This document shows, one piece after another, positions 32,858 to 44,248 of a DNA stretch of 52,410 nucleotides. The stretch's first letter is position 1, and every line of letters begins with the position of its first letter. A program made the position numbers and the translations under genes. The stretch is from Branchiostoma floridae (taxonomy: Eukaryota > Chordata > Leptocardii > Amphioxiformes > Branchiostomatidae): assembly GCF_000003815.2 (NCBI RefSeq), contig NC_049983.1, forward strand, positions 7,399,855 to 7,452,264, read 5' to 3'. Under the pieces are notes generated by a model that saw only the letters and a program-made list of their open reading frames with translations, was not told the origin of the DNA and ran no database searches.

Positions 32858-33951
32858 TCAAGCAGTATAAAGCACCCTGTCCCTATCGGACTTGCTGTCT
32901 ATCACATGTTTGATGCGACCGCGCATATTCTCGATGGTCTCGTGACGTATGCCGTCCAACAGGTTCAGGTCAGGCAGGTAGAAGTGAGGTAGACGTCTGT
33001 CTCGAAGGCACGACTCAATCCTGCATGAACAAACACACACAAATAGGTTCCGGGTATAATCTTTGGGCTTGCCCTACATCTGGCAAGTCGTGTAACAACC
33101 ACACATTCGGAGGCTTAAATAGAATTATTGTAATTTGGCCGAAGAGCATTACTGTCCTCTGAGCCAAGGCGAAAAAAAAGCATTTTCTATAAGCAAAGGT
33201 TTCCGTCGAGAAGGAAAATGGTTGTAGAGGCAGGGATTTCTTACGCCCACTACTATCCCCCAACTGAAACCTTTGCTTGGAGATTGCGAATATCACTCTT
33301 TCACAGTACCGATGCAATGAGCTTTGAATTCGAGATTTCAAACGAACATTTTGGTACTGCTCACGCTGCTGTTCACTTTGGATCAATGGTAAAATTTCTG
33401 GACGTTCGTATATAGGTACTAGGTAGAGATTGCAATCATTCACCCTGGCATGTATGATAATGTTGAATAACTGAGCCTCCATAGCAGGCTCTCCGGTCCT
33501 GGCATTTGTTTAGAGGGGTGGGCGTCTTTTAATACACTTTAAACACTTTTATAAGACCCAAACAATCCCAGTAGATAAAGAAATCATCAGCATAAAGTGC
33601 ATTATGAGCAAAAACCAACGATAAAAAGGCCAAGATGGCCTGCTATTATGGAGGTCTAGGGACCGGTGGCACAAACCATCGGACTAGTGCATAAGGAAAT
33701 CATCAGCAAAATGTGTATTGTGAGCAAAAAAACAACAACAATGTAGAAAGGCCCAGACAGCTTGCTTGGGAGGCTAAACTAACTGACCTTTCCAAAAGGT
33801 CCATAAACCGCTTGTCCCTCTTTGACCTTTGCTAGTTGCCCTGAGATCGACACTCGTGCAACAGCACCACCTTGAGGTGAACTTAGCCAGTGTTGTTCTT
33901 GAAGATGCTCTTCAAGATACGGAGGCACTCTCGGATGTTGGATAACGACAA
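32858..33951 (-). pseudogene. Mab-21/cGAS-like domain, last two exons, with two in-frame stops
   Basis: The penultimate exon 33788-33951 and last exon 32858-33020 join in phase (AG plus G = Arg) across GT/AG borders. The first reads NIRECLRILKSIF ... HLKVVLLHEC ... KRDKRFMDLLE. The second reads ESCLRDRRLPHFYLPDLNLL, then a helix ending DRVLYTA and TGA at 32858-32860. The pattern (ECLR..LK, HLK..LL, a conserved Trp, CL..R.LPH(Y/F)..P..NLL) is the C-terminal helical lobe of Mab-21 proteins, relatives of cGAS. TAA at 33883-33885 and TAG at 33832-33834 interrupt the penultimate exon; the second is where the family usually has Trp. Exons for the nucleotidyltransferase half were not found. It may be the cytoplasmic end of the receptor at 35751-41992 or a separate relic. 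Confidence 0.7.
33021..33787. other. Intron between the two Mab-21 exons
   Basis: About 770 bp. Frames open on both strands in 33220-33480 look like chance. 33590-33740 contains two similar 'ag(c/t)ataaggaaatcatcagca' segments. Confidence 0.5.
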
Positions 33952-33989
33952 CTGTTAACTGTCTAGCCTTTGTTAGTTAGTACACTACA

Positions 33990-34490
33990 AACACAGAATT
34001 CGGAAGACCAAATAGATTGAATCAATGTCACCCGAAGAATTTGCAAAATTTGCTACATTCGGGCAGGATTCCAAATGGACTTAACACCTTAACACACGAG
34101 AGATGAATGAGCCGGAATGCCATTTGAATGAAAATTCTTATATATTCCTGGGTATTCGTTGTACATTCCAGAAATTCTCACTGCATGTCAGATATATGTG
34201 ATCATTCTTGTGGCTGTCCGGTTCTCCATCGAATGAGATCATAATGTGTCGAATAACATTGGAATGCTGTAGAATGCGGTCATACTGTAATTAGAATAAA
34301 CTTCAGATGTCATTCGATATTTCTCCACTTTAAATGTACCTCGAACGTTTTGAGCATGTCAAAAACTTTTGGGCCAGCCAAAAGAACGGGCACAGATATC
34401 TGGAATGCAGTGAGAATTCCCAGGACTAGAAAATATTTTTTTCTGATGGCATTCTGGCCCATACTTGCCCTCGTGTGAAGGGGCCTTGAG
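33990..34490. mobile_element. MITE-like element related to 30001-30350
   Basis: Shares 'gaatttgcaaaatt', 'aatgagccggaatgcc' and 'attcctgggtattcgttgtacattcc' with the earlier copy. Its right part repeats these in inverted order (tctggaatgcagtgagaattccca; gtgtgaaggggcctt). Confidence 0.5.
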
Positions 34491-35750
34491 AATATGACAC
34501 AGCGGACTTCATCAGCAGAGCAGTTTTGCAATTTCGTAGTGAACGATTTACGATACTGGGCCCTAACGGGCAGGTTTGGCGAATGAAACGTATGATAGGA
34601 AAGACAAAAAAAAGACGAAACATACTAGAAATTATTCCAGAGCATAAATTGTACATGTTTATTGATGAAGGCAAAACAATAATTCACATTTTTATACAGC
34701 AAACACCGTGCAAGACACTATGAACAAATGACTAATGGAACTTGTCAGAATACGGTAATGTGTTGGTTGACTAAAAATACTGCTAAGAAATACTTGGGCA
34801 ATTCAAGAATAATTCTGTGCATAGGTTTGTGCATAGGTTCGGCCCCTTAGGTTCGGCCTTGCGACGTTCAAGCACAAGTTTGAATATAAATTCTGTTAAA
34901 TGCAATCAAATGAATGAGAATGTGGCTAATTGCTGATGAGATATACAACAAAAAACATCAATCCTTATCCGACTAACCTAAGTACAACCCAGCAAACTTA
35001 GGAAACTATTTATGGATTGAATTGAAGTAATCGGATTAATGCGAAGACCAAAACATTTTCGATGATATCAAATCTAAAATATATCATACTAACGTCAACA
35101 GTTTACACATTCAATTACTTCTTCACCTTGCCTGACAATGGAATTCATACAATACAGTGTCAGAGTTTCGTTTGATTTGGGCTACTGACGTTCAGGCCTC
35201 ATTCATTATACATATAATGTATGTATACACATGACTGTATGTGTGGGTCTCTTTGTTCGTGTGTGTCAGTGTGTATTGTGATTTGGTCGTGGTAACTCTA
35301 CATATATTTTGGCTTAAAAAGAAGTGCTAGCGATAGTTTGTGACTCCTTGAAACTTTTTTCGGAGGGGTTATTGAGTTCAATACTTGAAACAGCTATCTT
35401 GACACTGTATTTTCTGGAAAAAAAATGAATAGAACAATAAGCAAAGGAATGTACAAACATTTCAATTACACACCGAAACGTAAAAATGGTTTGAATGATT
35501 AATTTCCCACTCGTATAGTAGGGACTGAAAACTGAATTGATATGAAGGAGAGATTCAGTTAAATTTCGTATTTGTAAATTGATATGTTTGTCAGGGTGCT
35601 GCAATTGCAACATTTTGTCTAGAAATGCTATTTTGTCTAGAAATGCTTATTTTTTTCAGTTGCCTCGTGTTAGACACGATGGGAGGAAAGGAAAATATAT
35701 CAATAGACAATCGTTATTTCAATAATGCCGTTCAACATTGAAACACTTAC
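34491..35750. other. Stretch between Mab-21 and TM exons, no exon recognised
   Basis: Searched by eye on the minus strand for exons continuing from the TM exon or beginning the Mab-21 domain; none was convincing. A frame near 34500-34590 is open but unlike Mab-21. Confidence 0.4.
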
Positions 35751-35853
35751 CTTTTACTTCTACAGAAGAATACTGCAAGGCCAATCGCAGTAACGACCAG
35801 CACAACGGGAACCGCAACAGCGATGACAATCACCACAATATCTTCATAGCCGT
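35751..35853 (-). CDS. Transmembrane exon of the shuffled receptor
   Basis: After a phase-1 join giving Asp-Gly-Tyr-Glu, about 25 hydrophobic residues (IVVIVIAVAVPVVLVVTAIG LAVFF) are followed by CRSKR, a stop-transfer signal. The donor is gtaagtg. The protein must therefore continue on the cytoplasmic side in exons not recognised, unless the two Mab-21 exons downstream are part of it. Confidence 0.75.
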
Positions 35854-37848
35854 CTAGTCAATGAACATGCAAACACGTCGATGAAGGTTAGACATGCGGG
35901 TAATAAGATACGTCAAAAAAGCAGTTACTCAAGCAACTGTCACTGACGAAAGATAGTGGATGCTATCTGAAACATCTGACCCTTTCCAAAATCATATCCA
36001 GTTGCTTGAGTAACTGCTTTTTGGCGAACATGTAAACAGTTTTGGTAACGCTAGATTATATATACAGGATCATACCGGCAAAATTATAGGGCCTTGCTTA
36101 CTGCACATATTTGTAAGCCTTGGATATAAAGAGGTATAGCATTCGTGAAGCATCATTTGGAATTTTGACATCTCTTTGATAAAAAATATTAATGTAATGG
36201 TGGCGCAAATAACATGTTGCTCATTTATCGGTTTATTTTAAAACATTGCCTTTTCTGTCATCAATAGATTTTATCGACTAAAAGGGTTTGAAAGCAGTAA
36301 GTTGACAACTTGTAAATTTAGTTGGTTAGTAGTTGATGAGTTCACAGAATCAATGTCAAAATCAAATCTGGCAAGGTTGTTAATTCTAAACTAAATACAT
36401 GAAACGTTACACTTCTGTATTGTTTAATGACCTTTGATCTCCGTTGTATCCTCGGTGTCGTCTGGACCCAAAGGAGTTGTGGTTGGCAGGATTGTTGAAG
36501 TGTAGTCTGTATCATCTGACGTCATGGTAAAGCCTTGTTCCGTCTGTGTCATTGGTTCATCTACGAGAGTCACGGGGCGACACTTGATTTATGAGTAAGT
36601 ATGCACCAAACCTTTTGCAAGCTTTGTTAAACGTCAGCAGCCTACGGTAGAACTTGCTTTCCCAGGGGTTGAGCTAAATCTTAGAAGATAGACCTATTAC
36701 GCTGTAGAATAAGTGCAAAGACAAACAGAAATCTAAAGGATATTTTTTGGATGTACATGGATGTGCCATGAAAAATATTTGCCGATTTCTTTGACGAAAC
36801 TTCTTGTAGGCACCACATGATCATATTACGTCTTTTCTGTGACCAATATTTCTACAGTATTTAACAAAATATACTATTGTATAGAGATGTTTGCCGTCGA
36901 ATTAGTACACAAGTGTAACATCATAGAGGTTTTAAATATCAATTAAACGATGATGCGTTTTTATTATGTCAGTCTGACCTGTGGAAGGGAAGCAGTCGGT
37001 GTAATTGTTGGACCCTACTCCAGCCGTTGTGAAACCTTCCGGGCAGGAGATACAGAACATCTGTCCCTCAAGGTCTTGAAAAGTCCCCTTAGGGCATCTG
37101 ATGCACATCCGGTTTAGATAGTAGGTTCCAGGTGCGCAGTATACTGAAAGGAAAGATGTACATGTTGTAGTTACCAATCTGATTTGTTAGAAAATGTAAA
37201 TGACAGGGCATGGTGTCTTTTTATTTCACGGTGGTCAAAACGGCCTCCAAAATTCCTAACTCGTAAATCGTGCATATTGATGAGAAACCGATGTTTACAA
37301 TACGTACAAAAATGCCCAACTTCAAAATATTGATAACGCTGCGATTGTCTTCTTTTTAAATGTATTTTGTCATTATCAACACGATTAGCTGTTATTCACA
37401 GATACTGCTAGAAGTCAAACCCTATAAGTTACATCTTTAATTAGTGTAAGTTAGATTAGAGTAGTCGCTTGCTATACTGTTTACCATTATTTGTATGTCA
37501 TTTTTGTCACTTGCAATTAGCCCTTGGGCAATAAAACTTATAAAACGTATCATTAAAACGCTTGGCACGTTTAATGACACAAAAGGGTATCTGATTTTAT
37601 TGTCTTAAATGAAAACTGCTACATACCGCAAACCATCTTTTGGGCTGTCATCCCAGGTGGGCAATCCGCACTAAACCTTGGTTTACTGCCGTTGGCTTCC
37701 ACCTCAAAACTCTGGCCATCAATGACCACAGCGAAGTCACTCGAACTTGATTTGTTTTGGATTTCTTCGGCAGCAGAGGCGAGGTCCATAATAGTCTCGG
37801 ACAGGCTACTGAATGCCTCATGCCCTAGATGGAACGAAAGGAGATTGC

Positions 37849-38098
37849 TAAAGGTGGACTCTCACTGCAATGGCGGCATCGGTGCGGCACTGCGGGGTTC
37901 GTTCACTGCGGCACTGTTTTGCTATTTCGCGATTCTTAACAATCTAGATATTGCATAATACGCATAAGTATGACTTAGAGGACAACAAAATACACAAAAC
38001 GGAAGAAAATTCGTTCTTTATCCCTGAAATTCGTTGAGTCATCTCCAACCCAACAGTGCCGCACCGGTGCCGCAAGTGCAGTGAGAGTTCGCCTTAAG
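37849..38098. mobile_element. MITE, AAAGGTGGACTCTCACTGCA family, copy B
   Basis: Sits in the receptor intron between exons 37627-37824 and 38216-38333. Ends aaaggtggactctcactgca and gtgcagtgagagttcgcctt. It aligns along its length with 30448-30702 in inverted orientation. Confidence 0.85.
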
Positions 38099-38339
38099 AT
38101 GCCTCTCAATATTCAAATTAAACAAGAAGACGTTTGTTTTGCTTTCTTTCAGAAACATACCTAGAAACATAACCAGATACAAAGATAGAAAGCGTTACGT
38201 TAAAGGGGGCAGTACCTTCGCTGGTGATATTTCCATTCTCGTCCACGTTGAAAGTTCCGCTTACTTGTCCACAAAGCACTAGACCAATGGATACTGGCGA
38301 TGTGTTCTTCTCGTATGTGCCGCAATTATGAACCTATAT

Positions 38340-38439
38340 NNNNNNNNNNNNNNNNNNNNNNNNNNNNNNNNNNNNNNNNNNNNNNNNNNNNNNNNNNNNN
38401 NNNNNNNNNNNNNNNNNNNNNNNNNNNNNNNNNNNNNNN
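38340..38439. other. Assembly gap of 100 N
   Basis: A gap of unknown real length lies in the intron directly before the acceptor of exon 38216-38333 (minus strand). The flanking exons join in phase 0. Confidence 0.99.
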
Positions 38440-39319
38440 CCTACAACAACACACACATTTGCCATTAAGAAAAGAAAGAGTGGTACATTTAATACTACAA
38501 TACCTCCACTGTCGCATTGCAAGTCTTTCTCCAGACACAGTCTACATCCTCAACATTCTTTGACCCTACGTCTCTGATGGTCTCAGCAATGAGTAGACTT
38601 TCGTCAGCGGATGTGCAGAACAAGTCCGGGTATTTAATCTCGTATTCAAGGAAAAACGTCTTAGGAATTCGTCCATCTATTTTAAAAGACAAACAAAAAG
38701 GTATTCTGTACATGACATAATGTCGTAAGGCAGTTTCTTTTTTTGCTTTCACCTCATTATAGGTACACAGTAGACACGTAGGATTCTGTAAAAGTCAAGA
38801 ATCACGAAGTTAGCAACGTGCACACAATTCTTGTACTATATCGAAAAACAACAACCTGCATTGATGACTTTTCTGACTTTCAACCTGTCTTGATACAATA
38901 AAACTATTAATATCTGCATGTATACGTAGGCACCATTTCCTATCGACACAACCATGTAAACAGCCAAACTATTTGGTATGCACGTCTCTTACCAATATAG
39001 ATGTACCATCAATTTAGAAAAAAAGCTTTACAACTATATTACAAAAATGCTAGTTATGAAAGAGTACAGATTTGATTAACATATTCTCAAGTTTCCATAC
39101 TTTTGTGTGCCGAGTTCAAATTGTCTCAAATTATTTCCCATGCTTGATATTACATCAACAACAATTCTATCCCAAACTTTCCTCAAAGAACATCAGCCAT
39201 GTTTAATGATGTTTTCAACTTAATGTTTCATTGGGGTAAACATCTAGCAAGTATAGTACTTACGGGAACACGCTGGAAGTGTGGCCTTAGGATTGTTTTC
39301 GGTTTGGTGATTCCATCTA

Positions 39320-40584
39320 CACTCGGCACAAAAAGTTTGGAATATCAACTTTGGTATATCATATTTCCGTTATTTATGCATCCATTTCAATGTATTATAT
39401 ATCAATAGAAAGCTTGTGTGATTTTCTTTCCTATGGTATCAAACTTATAATGATTGTAAACACATGAAACGAGCACAAGGCCTGCTTACGTGGGTGGGTC
39501 ACGAAAAAAAAGTGCCCAAATTCCCCTACTTCTGTTCAACACTGCATCGTCCTGTTGATATTGGCGCGTGTGTCACTGGTTCAATCAATCCTCTTTTCAC
39601 CTCACATTTTGTATGCGGAACACACAAGGTTTTAGTACACTCGACTAGAGTTCATCTGCCGTTTTAGTACACTCGACTAGAGTTCATCTGCCCTTTCGAT
39701 AGTTGGATGGCAGAATCAAAGCGTGTATGCGGCAAGGAGAACCGCACGCTGACAAGGCAAGAGTAACTTTCGTGGTGGAGGTAGCGTCATGGTGTGGGGC
39801 GGTATAACCACCATAGGGTAAACAAGACTCGTCATCATTCCAGGTAAATTAATGTGGTGACATATAGGGACATCATCCTCCATCCAGTAGCAACATTCTA
39901 CCTCTTCAATATTGGACCAAATGCCATTCTGCAAAATTACAACACCAGTCCACACAGAGCAAGGACCATTGGATGCTGGACACAGTCTTAGGGTGGAATA
40001 GCCTTCCTACGGCTTATGGCTAGCACTCGATTGATCACCTCTTGCCATGATATGGTTCAGATTTTTTGCTTGAATAAAGAGTAATAGTAGCTTTGATTGA
40101 CATGTCCTGTTTATTCAACTTGCCTTCATCAGCAGAATGGAGTGATTGACTTTAGTAGGGTAATTTTGGCACTTTATCTTTAGGACCCCCTGTACGTAAG
40201 CGGGCCTAGTCCTCGTTCCATGAATTTACACTCATAAAATACTCTACACAGATATGCTAAAAAGAAACTTGGATGTTCTGTAAACTAAACGTTAGGAGAT
40301 AAAAGGATTGTTTGAATCATTGTCACCCGCGGCCATAACAACGGTTGAACCGGACGATACAGTTTTGAACAGAAACGGGGGAATTTGGGCACTTTTTTTT
40401 CGTGGCCCACTCACGTTAGCAGGCCTAGTGCATGTTCCATGAGTTAAGAGTGATAATGAGTTTGATACCATTGGAAAGAAAACCATGCAAGCTTTTTATA
40501 GATATATAATATATTGAAATTGATGCAGAAACAACATAAATATGATCAACCGAAGTTGATATTCCAAACTTTTTGTGCTGAGTG
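39320..40584 (+). mobile_element. Tc1/mariner element, decayed, inserted in a receptor exon
   Basis: 1265 bp flanked by TA at 39318-39319 and 40585-40586. The ends are CACTCGGCACAAAAAGTTTG and CACTCAGCACAAAAAGTTTG. Inverted terminal regions extend about 280 bp (39320-39600 and 40303-40584), with an extra internal copy of the sub-terminal motif near 40140-40220. Between them on the plus strand is a broken transposase remnant containing RGGGSVMVWGGI (39765-39805), then stops and frameshifts; later, weaker matches to the catalytic region (LDQMPF) are seen. A 31-32-bp tandem duplication lies at 39632-39693. It has long TIRs as in IR/DR-type Tc1 elements and is not autonomous. Confidence 0.88.
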
Positions 40585-41119
40585 TATATTGTGACTTTGG
40601 CCCGCAGGTATACAGCGGTAGGGGTGTTTCCGAGAACTCCAAACCAGGACCACAGTCGATTTGACAATACTCTTCGCCCTCTGTCTCATTCCGGTAACAC
40701 TCCATTATGATACCGAATGGTGGTTTCAGCTCCAGGCAAGCTACATAGGGAAAGTTATAATAAAAGGTTTTTAACTACCCTTGCCTTTTTAATTTATGAT
40801 GATTAGTATATAATGCTTATTGTCAATATGTTTATATAAATCATTTTGGTTTTCTATAATCAATAGTTGTAAATAGTAGAAATCATTATGCTCTGGAAAT
40901 TCAATTCAATTTCAGTTGAAAGCCTTTAAGTAGAGTTAGGCTCATATTTCCCGAAGGGGGGGCCTGGACAGGATGGTTGCGCAAATAAGACGTGTACATA
41001 GATAGGTATGCACAGGATATGCCATTTAATGTTTTGGTTCATTTTTGATACCGTACGTTTTGTTGCCCTGTCTCACCTGGCCTCGGATTGGAGATGTGAC
41101 TCAAGAATAAGCGGTAGAT

Positions 41120-41345
41120 GGATTCAGGGCCCCTGTAGTGCCATTTTTAGGTCTTCTGGGACAATTATTATGCTTAAAACATATGTGTGCAAATGTATCA
41201 ATGTCTGCGTATATGTGAGCGTAGGTGTGTGTCCGTATGCGTGTACGAGCGTACGTTCCTGTTTGTGTAAATGTGTGCGTTTGTGCGTCTTTGTGTGTAA
41301 ATGTGTGTGCGTGCTCACGTGCGTGTGTGTGTGCATATACATACA
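41120..41345. repeat. Imperfect (TG)n / GTGTGCGT microsatellite
   Basis: Plus-strand TG-rich tract (gtgtgtgcgtttgtgcgtct ...) abutting the 5' splice site of the TSP1 exon at 41345. Open frames here on either strand are low-complexity artefacts. Confidence 0.8.
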
Positions 41346-42059
41346 TGGACAGTCTTGCAAACGACAGGTTTCCATCTCGGTGGAAATCCCCACACAGTCC
41401 TTGCCATCCTCTTTGGGAGGTGGGCTGTTGCATTGTCTCCATCGCTCATGTGTGCCGTTCCCACATGTTACACTACATGGAGTCCAGTCAGTCCACTGGC
41501 TCCACCCACCATATACTGTGTAGATATAAAGTAATCGTTTACACACTCATGTGTGTATGTATGAGATACGATGAGTCTAGTACTAGTGATGCAGAGTATC
41601 GTTCAACTTGCCCTTCACTTAAACACCAAAACTATACTTGAAACAAGAGAAAAATTAACTAAGAGACCAATATGTAAATGTTTACATAGTTTTCATCGAT
41701 GTGTTCAATGGACCTTTCAGTTTAAATGAGCTCAAAGATTTACATATGAACTCACCGATTTGTTTTTCGCACAGCTTCCCATTAAACCCATCCGGACAAA
41801 CGCACGTGTAGTTGCCAACACCATCCACACATGTCCCGCCGTTTCTGCACGAGCTGTTGTGACAGTCGTTGATGTTCACGTCACAATGGGTACCGGTGAA
41901 CCCCATCTCACAGACACATGAGTAGAACCCGACGTTATCCTGGCACGCGATTGCGTGTACTCCACATGGGTTTTGGTCGCAGTCATTGTGGTCTAATTCG
42001 CAGAAAAAACATTGTAAGGAAATACTGTCAACTAAAGAAACGTAGTACCATAATAACAA

Positions 42060-42480
42060 TTAAGGGTTAACCGCGGTGTACATGGCGTGATAACGCCTGG
42101 TCCTTTGTTATAACCACTGAATGAAACCACCGAGTGAGCGAAGCGAAACTTGCGTAGATAAACGTACAGAGTTTTCCAGCCCAAGTAGATAGCATTGGCA
42201 AATGAGCCCAAAATTATGCAAATTAGGACATATGTTAATTAGACAGGTCAGAAAAATGAGCCCAAATTATGCAAATTAAGACATATGTAAATTAGACAGA
42301 CCAGAAAAATGAGCCAAAAAATATGCAAATTAGAACGATAAGGACATATGCAAACTGAAGTCGAAGCAGATGAAAATGGGACAAATATGCAAATTAAGCT
42401 GGAATTAACAAAACGTGATTGGTTGATAAGGGGGTAGCGGCTATCATTATGAAAACTTGTGAACACTTCGACACATTGAA
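42060..42480. repeat. Short tandem repeats with ATGCAAAT
   Basis: Three to four copies of a unit of roughly 55 bp (atgagccc(a)aaattatgcaaattag, acatatg(t/c)aaattagacag) at 42200-42390. No exon of the receptor recognised. Confidence 0.65.
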
Positions 42481-44230
42481 TATTATATAGGATTGGTACC
42501 TTCCTACAACAAGGACTATCATTGTGAAAACAGCGACATGTGCATGAGCGCGGTGGGAGATGGGTAGTATAATCCTGGTGGCTCCGCTAGCGCCGCCCTT
42601 ATTACCATAATATGTGTATGATTGACAGGTCGCATCTTAATCGTTATATATTACACATTATCTATTTGATCGTATAGGTAAGTATCAGTGAGTCATTGCT
42701 TTGGAGTCGCTATACATCTTGCTCCGGAGTAGGTCCGGAGTAACTCCGGAGTAGCTCCGGAGTACATGCGTACCTGTATTTATAGTAGGTCTCTTATATT
42801 TCTCATGTGCGTGCATGTCATGTATGTATTTAGGATTGGTATCTCCCTACAACAAGGACTATCATTGTGAAAACAGCGACATGTGCATGAGCGCGGTGGG
42901 GAACACGGAAACTTTACGTGGAGATAGGTAGTATAATCCTGGTGGCTCCACTAGCGCCGCCCTTATTACCATAATGTGTGTATGATTGACAGGTCGAATA
43001 ATGAAGATATACTTTTTTAATGATATGTGTATGATCTTATCATATGTATATTGTCATATCTATAGTATACATCTATATATCTATCGAACATTATTTGATA
43101 TACCTATGATATGTCATAGGCTATTTCTTTATCTAGTTTAATATATATATGTGTGTGTACGTAGCGGTCAGAGATCATGATGAGGGAGGAGATGGGGAAC
43201 ATATGACTATCTTAATCGTTATATATTACACATTATCTATTTAATCTTATAGGTAAGTATCAGTGAGTCATTGCTCTGGAGTCGCTATACATCTTGCTCC
43301 GGAGTAACTCCGGAGTAACTCCGGAGTAGCTCCGGAGTACATGCGTACCTGTATTTATGGTAGGTGTCTTATATTTTTCATGTGCGTGCGTGCCATGTAT
43401 GCATGTATCAACACAACAACCAAAAGGACACTAGGGCAAAGGGATATCGTTTCGTGACAAGTCTTTATTTATCACTCATGTTTTTTTTTCAGAATAAATA
43501 GATGAACACAGAAGCCAACGTTGGCAACCCTTCGTGTCGTCGTATAGGTTCCTTCATTACCATAATAGGTTTATGATTGACAGGTCGCATAATGAAGATA
43601 TGCCTTTGTTTATGATATGTGTATGATATTACCATATGTATATTGTTATATCTATATATCTATCAAATATCATTTGATATACCTATGACATGTCATAGAC
43701 TATTTCTTTGTCTAGAATATATATATATATGTGTGTATATATATGTATGCATGTGTATGAGCAATATAGCGGTCAGAGATCACGATGAGGGAGGCGAGGG
43801 GAAATGTATGCCTATCGTCATCGTTATATATATATATCATATACTAATGAACCTATTTGAACGTATAGGGAAGCATCACGTTTGAACATATACCATGCAT
43901 ATACATGCATCGAATCATTGCTCTGGAGTCGCTATACATCTTGCTCCGGAGTACAGTACTGCTCCGGAGTAGCTACGGAGTACATGCGTACTTGATTTAT
44001 GGTAGGTCTCTTATATTTCTCATGTGCGTGCGTGCCATGTATGCATGTATCAACACAACAACCAAAAGGACACTAGGGCAAAGGGATATCGTTTCGTGAC
44101 GGGTCTTTATTTATCAAGTATTCGGTCCAGAATACATCAATGAACACAGAAGCCAACGTTGGCAATCCTTCGTGTCGTCGTATAGGTTATGTTAAACATT
44201 CACTTTAGGAAAGAAACGCTGTATTGCTGG
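42480..44230. repeat. Tandem-like long repeats with TACTCCGGAGTA iterons
   Basis: Three related cassettes. The block 'ggattggta..cttcctacaacaag ... attgacaggtcg' occurs at 42490-42640 and 42832-42995 and in part at 43555-43600. The block 'gtcgctatacatcttgctcc' plus iterons and 'catgcgtac' occurs at 42708, 43271 and 43928. The block 'acacaacaaccaaaaggaca ... gccaacgttggcaa' occurs at 43410-43560 and 44045-44190. The last blocks recur, inverted, in the palindrome spacer (49240-49440). Confidence 0.75.
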
Positions 44231-44248
44231 TGGTATGTCGACTTTACA

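Larger units (their letters stand above)
35751..41992 (-). pseudogene. EGF-TSP1-CCP-GCC2/3 transmembrane receptor, nine exons, one split by a transposon
   Basis: Exons in order: 41756-41992 (two EGF repeats, NDCDQNPC and INDCHNSSCRNGGTC), 41345-41515 (TSP1, WSQWTDWTPCSVTCGNG), 40585-40740 plus 39264-39317 (CCP-like, CLELKPP, one exon cut by a Tc1 element), 38504-38676, 38216-38333, 37627-37824 (FSADCPPGMTA), 36979-37143 (GCC2/GCC3 type, CAPGTYYLN, CPKGTFQD), 36432-36560 (Thr-rich stalk), 35751-35853 (TM, IVVIVIAVAVPVVLVVTAIG). All borders are GT/AG and every phase matches. Modules resemble the polydom/SVEP1 class of shuffled extracellular proteins, here with a TM segment. The 5' end was not found above 41992 and coding after FFCRSK was not found. 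With the transposon in an exon this allele is probably non-functional unless the insert is absent in other haplotypes. Confidence 0.75.

Noticed and set aside
33015-33482. 155-codon open frame on the minus strand upstream of the last Mab-21 exon
   Set aside because: It reads through the intron; the splice acceptor at 33021 and the phase-matched exon at 33788-33951 explain the gene better, and a plus-strand frame is equally open.
34310-34723. Frames near 34426-34674 and 34526-34723 as a possible first Mab-21 exon
   Set aside because: Composition and motifs do not fit the domain; overlaps the end of a MITE-like element and is open on both strands.
41008-41641. Cys/Val-rich or His/Thr-rich frames around 41120-41345
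   Set aside because: Low-complexity translations of the TG microsatellite; the real coding sequence here is the TSP1 exon on the minus strand.
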